A stretch of 41,647 nucleotides of DNA from Bacteroidetes bacterium UBA2664 (GTDB taxonomy: Bacteria; Bacteroidota; Rhodothermia; Balneolales; Balneolaceae): assembly GCA_002359315.1 (NCBI GenBank), contig DEMS01000014.1, forward strand, positions 1 through 41,647, read 5' to 3'. The translations under genes and the position numbers were made by a program. Under the pieces are notes generated by a model that saw only the letters and a list, made by a program, of their open reading frames with translations, did not search any database and was not told the DNA's origin. Position 1 is the stretch's first letter. The number at the start of each line of letters is the position of its first letter. Shown piece after piece: positions 9,401 to 17,990 of the stretch.

Positions 9401-10716
9401 AGAACACTGTTCACACGTTCCTCCTCCTCTAAACCGTGACGCATCAGTTCGATATAGAGATCCTCACCAAACAGTTCATGCCACCACTTGAGGGCCTCTT
9501 CGGCTTCCGCCTCCCCTTTATTCAGAATCAGGTCGGGAACTTCACCCAAAATTCCGCCGGTGGTTGCGATAAGTCCATGTCGATATTTCCCGACCAGCTC
9601 CCGGTCGATTCGTGGGAATTTGTAGTAATATCCTTCAACAAAACCGAGGGAGCACATCTCAGCCAGATTCCGATATCCCTCCATATTTTTTGCAAAGAAA
9701 ACCTGCTGATATCGCTGGTCTTTATGATCCCGGGTGAAACGCTTCATGTGCCGGTCTTCCACAAAATAGGCTTCGAGTCCGAGAATGGGTTTAATTCCCA
9801 TGCTGTTTGCAGCATTCATAAAATGAAATGTGCCGAACATATTTCCCAGGTCGGTGAGAGCAACGGCTGTCATTCCATCTTCTTTCGCTTTTTTCACCAG
9901 CTCTTTCACCCCGGAAGCTGCCTGCAGAACAGAGTATTTAGAGTGATTGTGCAGGTGAATAAAAGGTGAATCCACTCTGCTGCCGGTATTCTCTGCCGGC
10001 AAGTCAATTTTTTCGGTTTTCACTTCCTCTTCACCGGTCACGCCTCTTTTTCGAAGGTCTTCCACTTTTGGCATATAGTGGGAAGGATCAATGAGTGAAG
10101 ATGCATTCTTCGCGATTGCTCCGGGTTCGATCGGGAGCTGCGGATTGATGATACCGATTCGTACCAGTTCCAGGAATGCCCGGGCAGTGGCGTCTACATC
10201 GGCAGCCGCATTATGGGCCTCTTCAAAACCGATTTCAAAAAGTTTGTCGTGCAGCTCTGCAAGAGTCGGCCATTTGTACCTTCCCCTTCCGCCCGGCAGT
10301 GCACAATATTCGGTTGACTCATCCTTAGTATCGATGGCAATTTTTTCAATCAGCGGATTTTTTCGTTCCATTCGCAGATATTCCGATCCCATGATACTGA
10401 GATCAAAATCCAGATTGTGTCCGACCACAAAAGTAGCTTTCTCCAGATCCTTGCTGAAAGCATCCATCACTTCGCTGAGTGGCACGCCCTCCTTATTTGC
10501 TCTTTCCGTTGAGATACCGTGCACTTTTTCGGAGTTAAACGGGATGGTAAATCCATCCGGTTTTACAATAAAGTCGCCGCTTGAAATCTTTAATCCCGTT
10601 TCATCATGAACTTGCCAGGCAAGTTGAACACAGCGCGGCCAGTTGTCAAAATCTGATAGAGGTGCCGAGTAATTTCGTGGCAGGCCGGTCGTTTCTGTGT
10701 CAAAAATAAGGTACAT
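6493..10716 (-). CDS. dnaE: DNA polymerase III alpha subunit with fused N-terminal proofreading exonuclease
   Basis: From the ATG at 10716 the protein has about 1407 residues. A possible TTG at 10764 would add 16 residues, but MYLIFDTETTGLP is the start I recall for Bacteroidota homologues. Residues 1 to about 190 form a DEDDh exonuclease: DTETTG with Asp6 and Glu8, then HNLDFD, then HNAAADVDA. A PHP domain follows (FIHLHNHSKYS). The C-family polymerase core has GPGRGSAAGS and the catalytic acidic cluster MPDIDIDFDD. Helix-hairpin-helix and OB-fold regions (VRVIGIITAVRRI) complete it. It is the replicative polymerase catalytic subunit. The fusion puts synthesis and proofreading on one chain, so a separate DnaQ may be unnecessary. 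trxA follows on the same strand. Confidence 0.96.
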   Translation of the reverse strand: MYLIFDTETTGLPRNYSAPLSDFDNWPRCVQLAWQVHDETGLKISSGDFIVKPDGFTIPFNSEKVHGISTERANKEGVPLSEVMDAFSKDLEKATFVVGHNLDFDLSIMGSEYLRMERKNPLIEKIAIDTKDESTEYCALPGGRGRYKWPTLAELHDKLFEIGFEEAHNAAADVDATARAFLELVRIGIINPQLPIEPGAIAKNASSLIDPSHYMPKVEDLRKRGVTGEEEVKTEKIDLPAENTGSRVDSPFIHLHNHSKYSVLQAASGVKELVKKAKEDGMTAVALTDLGNMFGTFHFMNAANSMGIKPILGLEAYFVEDRHMKRFTRDHKDQRYQQVFFAKNMEGYRNLAEMCSLGFVEGYYYKFPRIDRELVGKYRHGLIATTGGILGEVPDLILNKGEAEAEEALKWWHELFGEDLYIELMRHGLEEEERVNSVLLKMAKKFEIKVIATNNTFYLNKEDAKAHDALLCIDNNELISTPIGKGRDRRFGFPNDEFYFKKQDEMKALFADIPEAISNTVELADKIEPIDLSTDVILPNFALPDEFETEDDYLRHLTLEGAAVKYKEITTEVSDRIDHELSIIKSMGFAGYFLIVQDFIAAAREMGVYVGPGRGSAAGSVVAFCTGITNIDPLQYDLLFERFLNPERVSMPDIDIDFDDDGRQRVIDYVVDKYGKDQVAHIITFGTMAARSSVRDVARVLDLPLPDADRIAKLVPETVGITLEDAFKDVKELREIKESDTLEGRTLKMAETLEGSVRNTGIHAAGVIIAPDKLTNYIPVCTAKDAELYVTQFDGKVIENAGMLKMDFLGLKTLSILKTVIGYVKENHGKEYHLDNIPLNDEKTFEMFQKAATVGIFQFESDGMRKYLKQLKPTDINDLIAMNALYRPGPMQFIPDYIRRKHGEEEVTYDHEDLMETLKPTYGIMIYQEQIMIVAQKMGGYSLGEADVLRRIMGKKQPELLPPEEEKFVKQAVQKGYDEKTAKEVFDKMAMFAGYGFNKSHSAAYSVVAYQTMYFKANYTAEYMAAVLSHNMSDIKKVSFFIEECQRAGIEVDPPNINSAEGKFVAKDGRVQYGLSAIKGVGSAAIDQIVLEREENGPFRNIFDFSARIDTRVCNKKTIESLAQAGAFELLHQNRAQLLASLEDILSYASRKQEDERLNQVSLFGDGAGGGGIVSEPKLRDCPPWTNIERLNKERELIGFYLSGHPLDRYKEDTKLFASHTLAEDRLAGLHDRESVRVIGIITAVRRISDKKGRPMAFIQVEDLRGTVEVLVFSDVYDRNQGLIAPDTIILLEGSISKRDEPPKIIANSMERVQNLREKFQAQLQLILKLNTANLTKEDLNQMATLMSIHKGETMVKFQVYSKHAKKPIRMNVRKFVVEPSNELLKGLREIVGSEAVILSRDKEKVA

Positions 10717-10830
10717 GAAGTGCGTCTGGATTATGAAATTATTCTTCTGATGGTTCCGGGGCAAACGGTCATTGAACCCTGAAGGGAATATAGCAATGTA
10801 TGGTCAAAGACTGAATTGAAATAAGTGAAT

Positions 10831-10864
10831 ACTTTTCACTTCTACACTTTTCACTTTTCACTCC
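10831..10864. repeat. Degenerate CACTTTT/CACTTCT heptamer repeat
   Basis: Four or five imperfect heptamers related to the array at 71-117 lie upstream of dnaE and across the stop codon of the alpha/beta hydrolase gene (TGA at 10851-10853 on the minus strand). The last codons of that gene (Ser-Glu-Lys-stop) are encoded by the repeat itself. This suggests the repeat family settles at, or extends from, gene ends. Confidence 0.7.
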
Positions 10865-11702
10865 CCGGAATGCCACACCGGCTGCACAAACCTCTGATAT
10901 ACGCACTCCAGCTTTGATAAACGATATCTCTGGATGTGAAAAAATTATCGTTGTGGCCGCCTCTGAGCTCTACAAACATTTTGGGTTGATTGATCATATC
11001 GTAAAGTGCCCTTCCTTGCCGGTAACTTACTATTTCATCATCCCGGCTGTGCATGATCATGATCGGCAATCCATCCGTTTGCTTTAAATATTCGTCTGTT
11101 GGAAAATCATATTTAGCAAGCATGGCGGGTACAAATGGATAGACATCCCTGATCATAGATCGCAGATTTTGAAATGCAGAACCCAGAACGAGTCCCCTGA
11201 GATCAAACTTTGTGGCCGCATAGGCTGCAACGGCACCCCCCAGCGACCGGCCGTACATCACCATGTCATTTTCATTATATCCATTTTCGTTTATCAAATG
11301 ATGAACCACCGCCTCAATATCTTTATAGAGTCCGGCTTCTGTCGGATTGCCTTCACTCTGTCCATACCCCCGGTAGTCATACATCACCACAGCCGCTCCG
11401 CTAATAAGAAGAGTTTCGGCAATGCCAATGCGCCCGCTGATATTGCCTGCATTGCCATGTGATACGATAACTACCAATTCTGCGCTCTCATTTGGATAGT
11501 GCCAGGCATGGATACGCACTCCATCCTCTGTTGTGATCCAAAGATCTTCAGCGGTTAAACCGGCCTCTTGCGGAGTTTGCAAGATTGCGGAAGAAGGCAT
11601 AAAGAGCAGTTTATTTTGAAAAAGATACATAAAGCCGAGAATCGCCAGATATCCCACGGCAATTGTCAGTAGCAGTGCAGTCATTTTTTTAGTCCATTTC
11701 AT
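10851..11702 (-). CDS. Membrane-anchored alpha/beta hydrolase (BEM46/ABHD13-like)
   Basis: This 283-residue serine hydrolase has an N-terminal transmembrane helix (about residues 8-28) that would hold the catalytic domain outside the cytoplasm. The oxyanion-loop motif SHGNAGN is at 81-87, and YDYRGYGQSEG follows. The nucleophile Ser153 sits in GRSLGG, the acid is probably Asp222 in HSRDDEIV, and the base is His250 in GGHND. This matches the BEM46-like group, often annotated only as alpha/beta hydrolase, and the true substrate is unknown. The last codons overlap a short repeat. It is divergent from the TonB-receptor gene and probably has its own promoter. Confidence 0.9.
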   Translation of the reverse strand: MKWTKKMTALLLTIAVGYLAILGFMYLFQNKLLFMPSSAILQTPQEAGLTAEDLWITTEDGVRIHAWHYPNESAELVVIVSHGNAGNISGRIGIAETLLISGAAVVMYDYRGYGQSEGNPTEAGLYKDIEAVVHHLINENGYNENDMVMYGRSLGGAVAAYAATKFDLRGLVLGSAFQNLRSMIRDVYPFVPAMLAKYDFPTDEYLKQTDGLPIMIMHSRDDEIVSYRQGRALYDMINQPKMFVELRGGHNDNFFTSRDIVYQSWSAYIRGLCSRCGIPGSEK

Positions 11703-12031
11703 TGAGTCAATATTGGATATTTTTTGTAGGTATCCAAGTGGCAGACTGCACCCTTTAACGGTTTTTTTGGTTCTTCGCAGTAAGCAAAACTCATTGACCT
11801 CTGCCCCACATCCTCATTTGACTACATTCTTTTGCAGTAACCACGGTGATCAAAATGAAGAAAAAGAGGGGGATATGTGTAGTCAGTTTTATAAACTCAT
11901 ATTTGCCCTCTGTTCCTCATATTCTTCAATTTAATAGTTAAAAAACTGTAAAAAGAAAACGTTACCATTAAATATCAAACGCACATCACTTATATTCGAT
12001 TTTCATTTTTCTGATTTAACTGTTTGAATAG
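11703..12031. other. Divergent intergenic region, no gene seen
   Basis: These 329 bp separate the hydrolase gene from the TonB-receptor gene and should hold promoters for both. The part nearest the receptor gene (about 11935-12031) is AT-rich. I found no long inverted repeat, terminator or convincing Bacteroidota-type promoter. Short open frames here have no credible start or composition. Confidence 0.5.
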
Positions 12032-14500
12032 ATGTTATCACATATATCTCTGATTGTTGCCCTTTTCACACTTTGGCCGGCCATTCCGGGTTCAGATCAG
12101 TGGATTAGCAGGCATACTTCAAATGATTTTATCAGTCATACTGAAATCAACGAAGATGTGCGTCTATCCGGCAGGGTAACGGATTCAGTGACCGGAAATC
12201 CATTGCAGGGTGCGACAATCTATATCGTAGAACTGCGGCGGGGTACATCCACTGATTCTGATGGTTTTTTTACACTCACACTACCCGCCAATGAGTATAC
12301 AATAAGGATTCAATATCTTGGGATGGAGACGCGGGTCGAAGAAATCGTACTTTCCGGTAACAGATGGCTTGATTTAGAACTATCCGAACAAGATACAGAC
12401 CTTGATGAGATCGTAGTTGAAGGGGTAGGATTTGCTGATAATATCAGAGGAGCAGTTACCGGGGTTGAGGTAGTATCGATAACAGATTTAACCCGACTGC
12501 CTCAATTTATGGGAGAAATTGACATCGTTCAATCCCTTACGGCCTTGCCGGGAGTTCAAACCGTTGGCGAAGGAGCTTCCGGTTTTAATGTACGGGGCGG
12601 GCGTGAAGACCAGAATCTGGTGCTCATGGATGGAGCACCCATATTTAATTCATCTCATGTTTTGGGTCTTTTTTCAGTCTTTAATCCCGATGTAACGGAC
12701 GGGTATGCACTCTATAAAGGGCATATGCCGGAACGTTTCGGAGGGCGACTCTCTTCAGTGCTGGATGTATCTATGCGTAGTGGTTCTATGGAAGAGTTCA
12801 AGGTAAGCGGCGGACTCGGACTCTATTCTGCCCGGTTAATGATCGAAGGTCCTATCATAAATGAAAAAACCTCTTTCCTTCTATCCGGAAGAGGAGCTGC
12901 CTCCGGTGTCATCTTTGCCATTTCCGGGAAAGGCCGCGATCTGATGAGAATTTCACTTCCGGCTGATGTATATGGCAGCAGCGCCCGTTATTACGATAAC
13001 AACGCAAATATTACGCATCGTCTGAATCGAAATAATACTCTATCACTTTCATATTACGGGAGCAGTGATTTTTTCAGGCTGGATCGTGATTTCGGATATT
13101 CCTGGGGAAATCAAATAGGAAGTTTTAAATGGAGCAGTACCGTTACCGACAATCTCTATTCAGAGTTCAGTGCTGCTAAGAACAGATACAGCAGCTCCTT
13201 TTTCACACCCGATGGCCCTGACGCATTTCTGCTGAAAACGGGTATCGGATATGATCGGCTCAGTGAGCATCTTTTTTATACAGGCATTGAAAACATGACA
13301 ATTACAACCGGAGCTGAATGGACTCGGTATAAAAGTGATGCAGAAAAAATGGCTCCTTATCATGATAATTCAGTTGTAGCGGATCAGCGTGTAGAAAAGG
13401 ATAGCGGACAGGAATTTGCAATTTATGTAGGAAACGAAATCGAATTTGGGACATCAATTCTTTTCACGATCGGACTTCGATACTCACACTTTGATCAACT
13501 CGGACCCGGTACAGTGTTCGATTATGAAAAGAGTCAACCTCGATCAATGAACACTGTAACGGGCTCCGCGAATTACTCATCCGGAGATAAAATTGTCTCT
13601 TACAATGGATTTGAACCGCGAATATCCTCCAGAATATCAATTACCGACAACAGTTCAATAAAATTGAGTTACAATCGTACCCGGCAGTATATCCATCAGA
13701 TATCAAACAGTACATCTCCTACTCCGGCTGATATTTGGCAGGTCAGTACTCAATATTTACCACCACAAAAATCTGATAATTATTCATTGGGTTATTTCAG
13801 AAATTTTGCAGATGGAGAGTGGGAAACATCCATTGATTTCTACTATCGGGATGTAGATGATTTGGTCGAATACATAGATTTTGCAGATCTGTTTTTGAAC
13901 CCTCAGATAGAAACGGATTTGATATCTGCCCGGGGCCGGGCGTACGGATCGGAATTTAATATTCGCAAACGAAGCGGTAAATGGACAGGCTGGCTTTCAT
14001 ATACATTAGGAAGAACTCTTGTAAAAGCTGATAGTAATTTCCCGGAACGAAGGATTAATCGCGGGGATTGGTTTCCATCCAATTACGATCAACCACACAA
14101 TTTTAATCTGACAGCGGTTCGAAGCATAAGTGAGAACAGTGCTTTTTCATTCAATTTTATCTGGCGAAGTGGCCGACCCATTACTGCAATCAATTCAAAC
14201 TATCTGGATAATGGCACGACTGTACCGGTTTTTTCAGATAGAAATAGTGAGAGAATACCTGATTATATCAGGCTTGATATCTCTTTTACCATAGCAGATA
14301 ACATCTGGAAATATCGGGTACCGAATCCAAACCGACGAATCAGCGACAGTGCCAACATCACCTTCTACAACATTTTAGGCAGAAGAAATGCATTCTCCGT
14401 TTTCTACAAACGTGCCCCCGGCGCTTCCGTTCCTTCACCGAACAGACTTTCCGTTTTGGGCGCAATGATCCCATCATTCACCTATAATTTTAATTTCTGA
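12032..14500 (+). CDS. TonB-dependent outer membrane receptor with carboxypeptidase-regulatory-like N-terminal domain
   Basis: This 822-residue protein starts with a short hydrophobic export signal (about residues 1-20). A CarboxypepD_reg-like beta-sandwich follows at about 43-125 (RLSGRVTDSVTGNPLQGATI). The plug domain has SLTALPGVQTVGEGASGFNVRG-type features and LVLMDGAPIFN. A long beta-barrel ends in FNF, the terminal-aromatic signal for outer-membrane assembly. A TAG stop directly before the ATG excludes a longer start. It imports a large ligand using TonB energy. Its stop overlaps the DUF4249 lipoprotein start by one base (TGATG), the usual pairing in this group, so the two likely form one uptake unit. 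The length is shorter than classical SusC proteins, so a polysaccharide substrate should not be assumed. Confidence 0.93.
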   Translation: MLSHISLIVALFTLWPAIPGSDQWISRHTSNDFISHTEINEDVRLSGRVTDSVTGNPLQGATIYIVELRRGTSTDSDGFFTLTLPANEYTIRIQYLGMETRVEEIVLSGNRWLDLELSEQDTDLDEIVVEGVGFADNIRGAVTGVEVVSITDLTRLPQFMGEIDIVQSLTALPGVQTVGEGASGFNVRGGREDQNLVLMDGAPIFNSSHVLGLFSVFNPDVTDGYALYKGHMPERFGGRLSSVLDVSMRSGSMEEFKVSGGLGLYSARLMIEGPIINEKTSFLLSGRGAASGVIFAISGKGRDLMRISLPADVYGSSARYYDNNANITHRLNRNNTLSLSYYGSSDFFRLDRDFGYSWGNQIGSFKWSSTVTDNLYSEFSAAKNRYSSSFFTPDGPDAFLLKTGIGYDRLSEHLFYTGIENMTITTGAEWTRYKSDAEKMAPYHDNSVVADQRVEKDSGQEFAIYVGNEIEFGTSILFTIGLRYSHFDQLGPGTVFDYEKSQPRSMNTVTGSANYSSGDKIVSYNGFEPRISSRISITDNSSIKLSYNRTRQYIHQISNSTSPTPADIWQVSTQYLPPQKSDNYSLGYFRNFADGEWETSIDFYYRDVDDLVEYIDFADLFLNPQIETDLISARGRAYGSEFNIRKRSGKWTGWLSYTLGRTLVKADSNFPERRINRGDWFPSNYDQPHNFNLTAVRSISENSAFSFNFIWRSGRPITAINSNYLDNGTTVPVFSDRNSERIPDYIRLDISFTIADNIWKYRVPNPNRRISDSANITFYNILGRRNAFSVFYKRAPGASVPSPNRLSVLGAMIPSFTYNFNF

Positions 14501-15555
14501 TGAGAAATCTTCTTAAAATATATAAGCTTTCTCTTTTAACAATGCTTCTAATGATCGGGGTTTCTGTATCAGGATGTGTAGATGAGATCAACTTGGATAT
14601 TGATCGAGAAGGCGGAAAGTTGGTTGTTAGCGGAGGAATTTATGATCACAATGGCCCCTTTACGGTTGAACTTGCGATAACAAATGATGTCGTTACCGTT
14701 CCATTGCCTCTCAGTAAGGCGAATGTCACACTGATTGGCCCAAATGAAATCCGGTATCCATATCTGGAAACGGATCCAGGCGTTTATTCAATACCTTTCG
14801 GAATGGTAGATGGCCGGCGTGGCGACACATATCACATCGAAATTGAGTTGCCGGATGGCAGGGTTTACCGATCGATCCCTGAGATGATACCCCAATTTAA
14901 TGGCGTTCCGGAGACGATACTGGATGTTGGATTTATTCAAGAACCCGCTGCAAACGGCAGGTTATTGGATGTGCCTGCTGTCAGCATTTTAGCTAGTACA
15001 GAATTGCCGGATCATGACGAACCACTTTTTTTAAAATGGGATGTCGAAAGCGTCTATGCATTCAGGGAGAATGAACCCGCGAATCCTGCGGCACCCCCTG
15101 CTAATACCTGTTATATCACCCGAAAAACGGACACTCAAACCATTAATCTGATCAGATCAGATGAACTCTCATCAAATTTCATCGAAAATCAGCCCTTGGT
15201 TACGAAAACTATTATTCGGGATCAATTCTATATCAGGCATGTATTTGGCGTTACAGTCTCTTCGGTTTCAGAGCGGCGATATCTTTACTGGCAGAACGTG
15301 GATGAGATCATCAACCAGAGCGGGACTATATTTGATGCCCCTCCGGCAACAGTAAGAGGAAACATTATTAATGCAGAAGACGAGAATGATTTCGCACTCG
15401 GATATTTTGAGGCCGCCGCAAAAAACAGTGCGTATGATTTTGTGACCAGAGCGGACCTGCCGGTATTTATCCCGAACCCTTGTCCGGGGCCATCGGAGTG
15501 TAATAACTGCCTGCTCATTGAAGACAGTTCACTTGAAAGACCCGATTTTTTCTGA
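14500..15555 (+). CDS. DUF4249-family lipoprotein, partner of the TonB receptor
   Basis: This 351-residue lipoprotein has a signal peptide ending in the lipobox VSGC near residue 26, so it is probably anchored in the outer membrane. The mature N-terminal region (KLVVSGGIYDHNGPFTVEL) and the pattern of short beta-strands match DUF4249. DUF4249 genes commonly follow TonB-dependent receptors in Bacteroidota. The C-terminus is Cys-rich (CPGPSECNNC), probably disulfide-bonded outside the cell. By analogy with SusD it may help capture the receptor ligand, but its fold and role are not established. It is translationally coupled to the receptor gene. Confidence 0.88.
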   Translation: MRNLLKIYKLSLLTMLLMIGVSVSGCVDEINLDIDREGGKLVVSGGIYDHNGPFTVELAITNDVVTVPLPLSKANVTLIGPNEIRYPYLETDPGVYSIPFGMVDGRRGDTYHIEIELPDGRVYRSIPEMIPQFNGVPETILDVGFIQEPAANGRLLDVPAVSILASTELPDHDEPLFLKWDVESVYAFRENEPANPAAPPANTCYITRKTDTQTINLIRSDELSSNFIENQPLVTKTIIRDQFYIRHVFGVTVSSVSERRYLYWQNVDEIINQSGTIFDAPPATVRGNIINAEDENDFALGYFEAAAKNSAYDFVTRADLPVFIPNPCPGPSECNNCLLIEDSSLERPDFF

Positions 15556-15844
15556 TTAAATTCAATTTTATTGCATACATGCAGCTGTCATAATACAAAT
15601 CGCTATCGTCTTACTTGTATATACCTAATTTACCCTTACTCGGATTATCATAGCTGAAAATCCGACACCTTCCGGTCAATCTTTCCTAAAATACCGGCAA
15701 TTCTATTTATGTTTGATTTTTATATTAAAAAATTTTAATTATTTATTCTGATTCACTAGATTTTGTAGGGTTTTAGTGCTTTTCCCTTCAAGAGAGACAC
15801 CAGAAGGCACCCATAAGATAACTTTTAACTTAAAAATGTGACTT

Positions 15845-16432
15845 ATGAGCTATTTAAAAACAACTCTTTCAACTATACTCTTGGGATTATTTCTGACTAT
15901 TGGGTGTGATTCAGCGGTAGATAGTGATGTTGATCAATCCACAGATACTCAAAATTCTACAATTGCTTCTCATAATGTTTCGAATGATATCAACAGTACA
16001 GTTGTACGTGGTCATCAAACAGATGATGGAAGTATTCCGAACGGAACAGTGAATGGAAAATACAAGGCGCTTTACGCATGGGATGCCGATGGGAACTGGT
16101 ATTTTGATCTCGGTGATGGCAGAGTTCAAGGTAGCGTAGGCAGTATAGATGAGCTAGATGAAAGTACATTGACGGTGTGTGATTATGTAGTCATATACCG
16201 AGGTGATTTCGAAGGGACGCCCTTTCTTGCAAATGGTTGGATACGGAATAATATTAAATGTAATGGTTATGCTTATGATAAAGCACAGACCTTTAACACT
16301 CTCTATGTTCATGAAACGGATCGCCGATATTCTAAAGATCTCGAACCCATTTGGGGCAGTTGGGGAATATTGGTAGATACCATTGGTGGAGTGGGCAATG
16401 CTGCCAATCCTCAACATCCTGTCAATAACTAA
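15845..16432 (+). CDS. Lipoprotein of unknown function
   Basis: This is a 195-residue predicted lipoprotein I do not recognise. The signal peptide ends in the lipobox TIGC near residue 21. An acidic Ser/Thr/Asn linker follows to about residue 60, then a compact domain of about 130 residues rich in Gly, Asp, Tyr and Trp (YKALYAWDADGNWYFDLGDG). The mature domain has two Cys residues (TVCDY and IKCNG) that could form a disulfide. It stands alone, 290 bp after the DUF4249 gene, and has its own strong terminator, so it is probably separately transcribed. The preceding gap is AT-rich with no clear site. Confidence 0.85.
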   Translation: MSYLKTTLSTILLGLFLTIGCDSAVDSDVDQSTDTQNSTIASHNVSNDINSTVVRGHQTDDGSIPNGTVNGKYKALYAWDADGNWYFDLGDGRVQGSVGSIDELDESTLTVCDYVVIYRGDFEGTPFLANGWIRNNIKCNGYAYDKAQTFNTLYVHETDRRYSKDLEPIWGSWGILVDTIGGVGNAANPQHPVNN

Positions 16433-16460
16433 TACATATTTATTTAAATTGGAATTCTAA

Positions 16461-16490
16461 AGCCCCTGTTGCGCGACAGGGGCTTTTTTA
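16461..16490 (+). terminator. Rho-independent terminator after the orphan lipoprotein gene
   Basis: A perfect 9-bp stem (AGCCCCTGT / ACAGGGGCT) encloses a 6-nt loop and is followed by a run of T on the plus strand. It starts 28 bp after the lipoprotein stop. Confidence 0.92.
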
Positions 16491-16561
16491 CATTCTGAAT
16501 TATTGCCATTGTCGCATACTGACAAATAAATATGAATTTTATCCAGATTCATGTGCAAATA

Positions 16562-17911
16562 CTAATTTTTTTGCAGAGAAAAATAAAACGAACTTCCTAA
16601 CCCCTCTTCAGATTCTACCCAAATCTCACCACCATGTTGAGTCACAACTTTCTTGCAAATAGCCAGCCCCATTCCTGTTCCACTAAATTCAGAAATAGAG
16701 TGCAACCGTTTAAAAATGTTAAAAATCTGATCGTAATATTCAGAGGGGATCCCAATTCCATTGTCCTTCACTTTAAATATCCAATGTCTTTCAGTGGCTT
16801 CACACGATATTGACACTTCCGGAGTCCTGCTGCCATTCTGGTATTTGATACCGTTTGATATCAAATTTTGAAACAACAGTTTGATTGAAATCGGTACAGC
16901 CTTGATTTCCGGTAAATTTTCAGCGGTAATTACAGGTTTTTTATTTCCCGTTTCCACATTAAAATCTTGCTTTATCTCATCAATAAGATCATTCAGATTA
17001 ATCATTTCTTTTTTAAAGTGAAGTCTTCCAACACGGGAATACTCCAACAGGTCATCAATAAGGCTATTCATTCGTTGAGCCCCATCCATTGCAAAATGGA
17101 TATACTTCAAAGCTTGTTCGTCCAGCTGTTCCTCATATTTCATTTTTAATCTGCCCATAAAACTGCGAATCATTCGAAGGGGCTCTTTCAAATCGTGTGA
17201 GATTGTATAGGCGAAATCCACCAGTTCACGATTTTTTTCTTCAAGTTGATCGAGTGATTTATTTAATTCCGCTTGATTTAATTTGAGTTCTTTCTCTATC
17301 CGATTTTTATTATCAAATGCCTTCTGTAAACCGTTAAAAAGTTTTGGTATAAGCAGTACTGTAACGACACACATGAAAATGACATTTGAAGAGACCGCAA
17401 TCCAGCTATTCAATCCGTATTGAACATTCATCGGCCCCGTGCCCCAATCAAAATAGATGATTAAGGCAAATACTATACATATGATCAGGTTGATGACTAC
17501 ACTTGAGATTGCATACCGAATGTCAAAAATAAGGGTGGCGAAAATGGTAATTGACAATAAGTAGAGTAATCCGGGTCCAAATGAACCGAGATAATAGAGC
17601 AGTACTACTGTAACCACATACAGGCTGGCTGTAAGCATTAATTTCTTTGTATTAACGCTGATATGACCATTAAATGCTATAACAAGAAATGTTGAAACCA
17701 CTAAAAAATCAGCCGCCAGTAGAATGGGCAGATTGGTGGTAATGGACATATACACACCCGGTACGATGGCAATTACACTTAACGGAATAAGGTAGATTAC
17801 AGTAACCGAAAACAGACTATTCCGCCAATATGCAATTTGAGTCTCATCGAGCTCTTGATCTGTACAATTTTTTTGTACGGTTTCTTTATATCGACTCCAT
17901 ATTTTTTTCAT
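16562..17911 (-). CDS. Orphan multi-pass sensor histidine kinase
   Basis: This 449-residue protein has about six or seven transmembrane helices in residues 31-195, then a coiled coil at about 200-232. A HisKA dimerisation domain follows with the phospho-acceptor His239 in FAYTISHDLKEPLRMI. The HATPase domain has the N box LISNGIKYQNG, the G1 box DNGIGIP and the G2 box GTGMGLAICK. The H-box and phytochrome-like helix pattern place it with the DLKEPLR kinases common in Bacteroidota. No response-regulator gene is adjacent, so its partner is elsewhere. The membrane domain has no large external loop, which suggests it senses a membrane-associated or small hydrophobic signal. I do not recognise the sensor family. 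Confidence 0.92.
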   Translation of the reverse strand: MKKIWSRYKETVQKNCTDQELDETQIAYWRNSLFSVTVIYLIPLSVIAIVPGVYMSITTNLPILLAADFLVVSTFLVIAFNGHISVNTKKLMLTASLYVVTVVLLYYLGSFGPGLLYLLSITIFATLIFDIRYAISSVVINLIICIVFALIIYFDWGTGPMNVQYGLNSWIAVSSNVIFMCVVTVLLIPKLFNGLQKAFDNKNRIEKELKLNQAELNKSLDQLEEKNRELVDFAYTISHDLKEPLRMIRSFMGRLKMKYEEQLDEQALKYIHFAMDGAQRMNSLIDDLLEYSRVGRLHFKKEMINLNDLIDEIKQDFNVETGNKKPVITAENLPEIKAVPISIKLLFQNLISNGIKYQNGSRTPEVSISCEATERHWIFKVKDNGIGIPSEYYDQIFNIFKRLHSISEFSGTGMGLAICKKVVTQHGGEIWVESEEGLGSSFYFSLQKN

Positions 17912-17990
17912 TCAGGATACATCTGCTGATTCATTACTAATTATTCCACTTGAGATGATTACCTCTTTTTTTGGCATTTAACTGGATTGC

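Noticed and set aside
9436..9969. A 177-residue plus-strand frame inside dnaE
   Set aside because: It lies antisense to the conserved PHP and polymerase region and has no family signature.
10774..10787. CCCTGAAGGG as a terminator upstream of dnaE
   Set aside because: The stem is only 4 bp with a 2-nt loop and no T run.
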